A stretch of DNA of 37,308 nt, from contig NZ_JH378890.1 in assembly GCF_000235485.1 (NCBI RefSeq), positions 1 through 37,308 of the forward strand. Direction: 5' to 3'. The DNA is from Streptococcus sp. oral taxon 058 str. F0407 (lineage in GTDB: Bacteria > Bacillota > Bacilli > Lactobacillales > Streptococcaceae). Positions 34,449-37,308 of this stretch are shown here, piece after piece (position 1 is the first letter of the stretch; every line of letters starts with the position of its first letter). A model generated the notes under the pieces. The model did not search any database. It saw nothing but the letters and a program-made list of their open reading frames with translations, and was not told the DNA's origin. The position numbers and the translations under genes were made by a program.

Positions 34449-35876
34449 ATGTCTAAGATGAATGACTTTATTCAACAGGAGACGATAACGGGAATTGTTC
34501 CCATGACCAACAAGGATCGTCAGTATTCTTTCTGGGATCTCTTCTTATCGACAAGTGGTTTTGCAATCGCAACTTGGTGTTATACCCAAGGAGCCTATGT
34601 GGCTCAATATTTGACCTTTAATCAAATGTTGATTAATATTTTTAGCTTTAATATTATCTGGGTTTTTATTGAATGTCTTCCAATCTTGTTTGCGGTTAAA
34701 TATGGAATTGATTTGTGGATTTGGTTGAGGGCTGTCCTAGGGAAAAAAGGAGTAGCCCTGTTATCAACCATTATTAGCTTGGCTAACTTTGGCTGGTACG
34801 CCGTTGCGGCTAATCTTTTTGCTAATTCTATGATCCACTTGGGAAATAATTTTGGACTTGGTTTAGACAAGGGAGTATGGGCACCGATTTTAGGTACTCT
34901 CTGTGTTCTTCTTGGAACGTTGATTGCTCTTGGGGGGCCGGAAGTGATTAAATGGACCAATCGATTCTTGGTAATCGCCTTGTTGATTGTCGGTCTGATT
35001 ATCGTGGGAATTTGTTTTGTAGCCGTGCCTATTACTGAGATTATGAACATTCAACCAGCTACCCAAGGAGATTTAACTCCATTAGAACGCTTCATGCTTT
35101 CTGGGGAAGGAAATGTGGCCTTTGCCTTCTCTTGGTCTACACAAGCATTGGTCTTGCCACGTTTGGCAAAATCAGAGCGCAGTGGCTATTGGGCTACAGC
35201 CTTATCATACGGGATTGTCGCTCCATTCTTCGTTGCTACAGGTGGAGTTATGGCTCTAGCCATGTTTGTCAAAACAGGTGTTTATGAAAGTGATCCAACG
35301 ACGATGCTTTCAACGTTGAGCACTCCTGCCTTTGCTCTCTTAAGTCTGCTATTAGTAGCCTTTGCCAATATTGGAACCCAAGGTACAGGATCGTACGTGA
35401 ACTGTATGATTGTAAAAAGCGGGATGCCAAAAGTAAGCTATAAACTAATGGTTTGGATTGCCATGATTTATGTGAGCCTACTCACTATCTGGGGAGGGGT
35501 AGAAGAGTACTTCGGTTCCTTCATCTCTCTAGCCGCTTATATTCAAGGCCCCATTATCGGAATGATCGTTGTTGACTACTTTATCTTAAGAAAACGAAAA
35601 CTCGATTTGCGTTCAGCCTATTTTCTTGAAGGACATAAAGCTTATGAGTTTACAAATGGTTTTAACTTGGTAGGATTATCTTGTGTAATCATTTCTTTAT
35701 TAGTTGCGGTACTATTTGTTTACAACCCTGTAACTGCACAAATTCAAAGTTCAATCTTTTTAATCACAACTGGTAGTGGCTTTACTGCGATCTTTGGTGG
35801 TCTATTGTACTGGCTAGCTAGCTTAACTCCTTTAAAACGCTATATGATCAAGGATCGGGACTCAGTTACTATTTAA
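34449..35876 (+). CDS. NCS1-family transporter, copy 1 (CodB/cytosine permease-like)
   Basis: A 475-residue membrane protein of the nucleobase:cation symporter-1 type with about 12 hydrophobic segments. The N-terminal region (YSFWDLFLSTSGFAIATWCYTQGAYV) and TM3 (ANFGWYAVAANLFANSMI) match the NCS1 pattern, and a GTQGTGSYVNC segment lies near 313-323. Known members carry purines, cytosine, hydantoins or thiamine precursors. Placement behind a choline-kinase/cytidylyltransferase fusion suggests uptake of choline, ethanolamine or a related amino alcohol instead; alternatively it could carry a pyrimidine for the CTP-dependent step. The ribosome site (AGGAGG) lies in the end of the small TM gene. 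A second, partly identical copy follows 1908 bases on. Confidence 0.87.
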   Translation: MSKMNDFIQQETITGIVPMTNKDRQYSFWDLFLSTSGFAIATWCYTQGAYVAQYLTFNQMLINIFSFNIIWVFIECLPILFAVKYGIDLWIWLRAVLGKKGVALLSTIISLANFGWYAVAANLFANSMIHLGNNFGLGLDKGVWAPILGTLCVLLGTLIALGGPEVIKWTNRFLVIALLIVGLIIVGICFVAVPITEIMNIQPATQGDLTPLERFMLSGEGNVAFAFSWSTQALVLPRLAKSERSGYWATALSYGIVAPFFVATGGVMALAMFVKTGVYESDPTTMLSTLSTPAFALLSLLLVAFANIGTQGTGSYVNCMIVKSGMPKVSYKLMVWIAMIYVSLLTIWGGVEEYFGSFISLAAYIQGPIIGMIVVDYFILRKRKLDLRSAYFLEGHKAYEFTNGFNLVGLSCVIISLLVAVLFVYNPVTAQIQSSIFLITTGSGFTAIFGGLLYWLASLTPLKRYMIKDRDSVTI

Positions 35877-35886
35877 GGATAGATAG

Positions 35887-36180
35887 AGGATTGATTAGAA
35901 ATATTCGAGTACGCCCCTGCTGGAGGCTTTAGAAAATCTTTATTGATACGGTAGAATAGGCTGAACGGGTACTTGAAATCTCTTTAGAAGAAGTTCCAGA
36001 TGTGAAAACGAAATACAGCTATCTAGCTCAGACGTTTGGGGCATCATACTATTACTCCTTTGTGAGGATTATTTCAGGAGAGTGTCTGTAAATCTATTAG
36101 GGGAGTTTTTCTATATTTGGTACCACTATAGTGGGCAGTATGGTCAACTAAAATTAATTTTTAGTCGGAGGACTGACAAT
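35887..36180 (+). pseudogene. Decayed duplicate of the kinase C-terminal region
   Basis: This stretch aligns with the end of the kinase fusion gene (from about 33955). Recognisable pieces are GATTGATT…AATATTC (the IDWEYS segment) and codons for EVPDVKTKYSYLAQTFGASYYYSF, corresponding to EVPDKRTKRHYLAYVSVTSYYWF in the intact copy (residues about 530-552). After a stop and frame change comes GEFFYIWYHYSGQYGQ, matching GEFLYIWYRYTKQYGQ. Frameshifts, stops and small deletions exclude function. Only the last quarter of the gene was duplicated, so it never encoded a whole kinase here. Confidence 0.88.
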
Positions 36181-36355
36181 ATGAGAATTGGTATTGAACT
36201 TGAACAATTAGTTGTAGGTGAAACTAAAAAATGAAAGCCTTAATCTATGTGTATTTATCTCCCCTTTCTTAAAAGTTTATTTTACATAAGTAATTGATAT
36301 GATTCTAGTCAATCATATTCTGATCATCTTAGCCATTACAGGAGGTATTCAATAA
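36181..36355 (+). pseudogene. Broken duplicate of the small TM protein gene
   Basis: The ATG at 36181 opens a frame matching the intact small gene (IELEQLVVGETKK against IEELVAHETKR) but stops at TGA 36232-36234 after 17 codons. Beyond the stop, the TM-encoding part is still recognisable (…AATCATATTCTGATCATC… and GCCATTACAGGAGGTATT) up to the TAA before the second transporter. The preserved AGGAGG near the end still serves as ribosome site for that transporter. Confidence 0.88.
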
Positions 36356-36356
36356 A

Positions 36357-37308
36357 ATGTCCAAGATGAATGACTTCATTCAACAGGAGACGATAACGGG
36401 AATCGTTCCCATGACCAACAAGGATCGTCAGTATTCTTTCTGGGATCTCTTCTTATCGACAAGTGGTTTTGCAATCGCAACTTGGTGTTATACCCAAGGA
36501 GCCTATGTGGCTCAATATTTGACCTTTAATCAAATGTTGATTAATATTTTTAGTTTTAATATTATCTGGGTCTTCATCGAATGTCTCCCAATTCTGTTTG
36601 CAGTTAAATATGGAATTGATTTATGGATTTGGTTGAGAGCTGTTCTAGGTAGAAAAGGGGTGGCTGTTCTATCAACTGTGATTAGTCTGGCAAATTTTGG
36701 TTGGTACGCTGTTACCGCCAATCTTTTTGCCAGCTCCATGATTCATTTGGGAAATAATTTTGGACTTGGTTTAGATAAGGGAGTATGGGCACCGATTCTA
36801 GGCACTCTCTGTGTTCTCCTTGGAACGCTGATTGCTCTTGGAGGTCCAGAGGTGATTAAAGGCACTAATCGCTTTCTAGTGGTTGCCTTGTTATTTGTTG
36901 GGCTAATCATCGTTGGAATCTGTTTTGTTGCGGTTCCGATTAGGGATATTATGAATGTCCAACCTGCCATCCAAGAAAATTTGACACCGATTGAACGCTT
37001 TATGATATCAGGGGAAGGAAATGTGGCCGTAGCCTTTTCTTGGTCTACACAAGCCTTTGTCTTGCCACGTTTGGCAAAATCAGAACGTAGTGGCTATTGG
37101 GCTACAGCTTTGTCATACGGGGTTGTTGCGCCATTCTTTGCTGCGACAGGTGGGGTGATGGCTTTGGCCATGTTTGTTAAAACAGGTGTCTATGAAAGTG
37201 ACCCAACGACAATGCTTTCAACGTTGAGCACTCCTGCATTTGCGCTTTTAAGTTTACTACTGGTAGCTTTTGCTAATATTGGAACCCAAGGTACAGGATC
37301 GTACGTGA
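36357..37308 (+). CDS. NCS1-family transporter, copy 2 (3' end outside window)
   Basis: The frame is open from ATG 36357 to the window end (317 codons plus one base). It aligns with copy 1 at a constant offset of 1908 bases without any insertion or deletion. The first 317 residues include all features seen in copy 1 up to GTQGTGSYV. Differences are mostly at third codon positions; amino-acid changes include KWTNRF to KGTNRF and VPITEIMN to VPIRDIMN. Bases 36405-36553 are identical to copy 1, and the last 31 bases before the window edge are again identical. No promoter was found just upstream, so expression would come from read-through of the first operon. Its gene context is degraded, but the intact frame suggests it is still used. 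Confidence 0.88.
   Translation, partial: MSKMNDFIQQETITGIVPMTNKDRQYSFWDLFLSTSGFAIATWCYTQGAYVAQYLTFNQMLINIFSFNIIWVFIECLPILFAVKYGIDLWIWLRAVLGRKGVAVLSTVISLANFGWYAVTANLFASSMIHLGNNFGLGLDKGVWAPILGTLCVLLGTLIALGGPEVIKGTNRFLVVALLFVGLIIVGICFVAVPIRDIMNVQPAIQENLTPIERFMISGEGNVAVAFSWSTQAFVLPRLAKSERSGYWATALSYGVVAPFFAATGGVMALAMFVKTGVYESDPTTMLSTLSTPAFALLSLLLVAFANIGTQGTGSYV

Noticed and set aside
36530..36970. Reverse-strand frames inside the second transporter copy
   Set aside because: They are shadows of the open forward frame. Matching frames occur opposite copy 1, as expected from sequence identity.

Overview
The window reads as chromosomal DNA of a Streptococcus mitis/pneumoniae-group organism. It has low GC, tightly packed short operons, many extended -10 promoters (TGN-TATAAT) and U-tract terminators. 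The proteins look pneumococcal: AliB, a 209-residue Upp, CtsR-controlled ClpP, a CodY-box liv operon and MltG. No rRNA, tRNA, prophage, insertion sequence or CRISPR array was found. The window begins inside a serine-rich-repeat adhesin gene and ends inside the second copy of a duplicated transporter gene. Both are sequences where assemblies commonly break, so it may be a whole contig.

Layout, 1-16 kb: the LPXTG-anchored end of a serine-rich adhesin; a gap with one doubtful small ORF; the oligopeptide-binding lipoprotein AliB; two PLP-dependent C-S lyase/transsulfuration enzymes; an SNF2-family ATPase with a SWIM zinc finger; a cell-wall block of an unknown basic protein, MurC, two tandem GNAT acetyltransferases, MltG and then GreA; and an amino-acid permease. 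From memory, the order aliB to greA matches one conserved block of the pneumococcal chromosome.

Layout, 16-25 kb: a GNAT and a HAD hydrolase; a three-gene cassette of an XRE regulator and two four-TM membrane proteins, joined by identical 27-bp overlap junctions; the NAD salvage pair pncB-nadE; a RimJ-type acetyltransferase preceded by hairpin repeats; a reverse-strand operon (flavoprotein, DUF1697 protein, Nudix hydrolase); and degV, divergent from a TetR regulator followed by a dCMP deaminase.

Layout, 25-37 kb: upp, clpP (CtsR operator), ylbG, and the branched-chain amino-acid ABC transporter livJHMGF (CodY box in its promoter). A three-unit tandem repeat follows. The last part is the most unusual. 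One gene fuses a winged-helix domain, a LicC-like cytidylyltransferase and a LicA-like choline kinase. It is tightly coupled to a 61-residue single-TM protein and an NCS1-family transporter. The downstream half of this operon is duplicated in tandem. In the second copy the kinase end and the small protein have decayed, while the transporter frame is still open. I read the locus as an uptake-phosphorylation-CDP-activation module for choline or a related amino alcohol, distinct from the standard lic genes.
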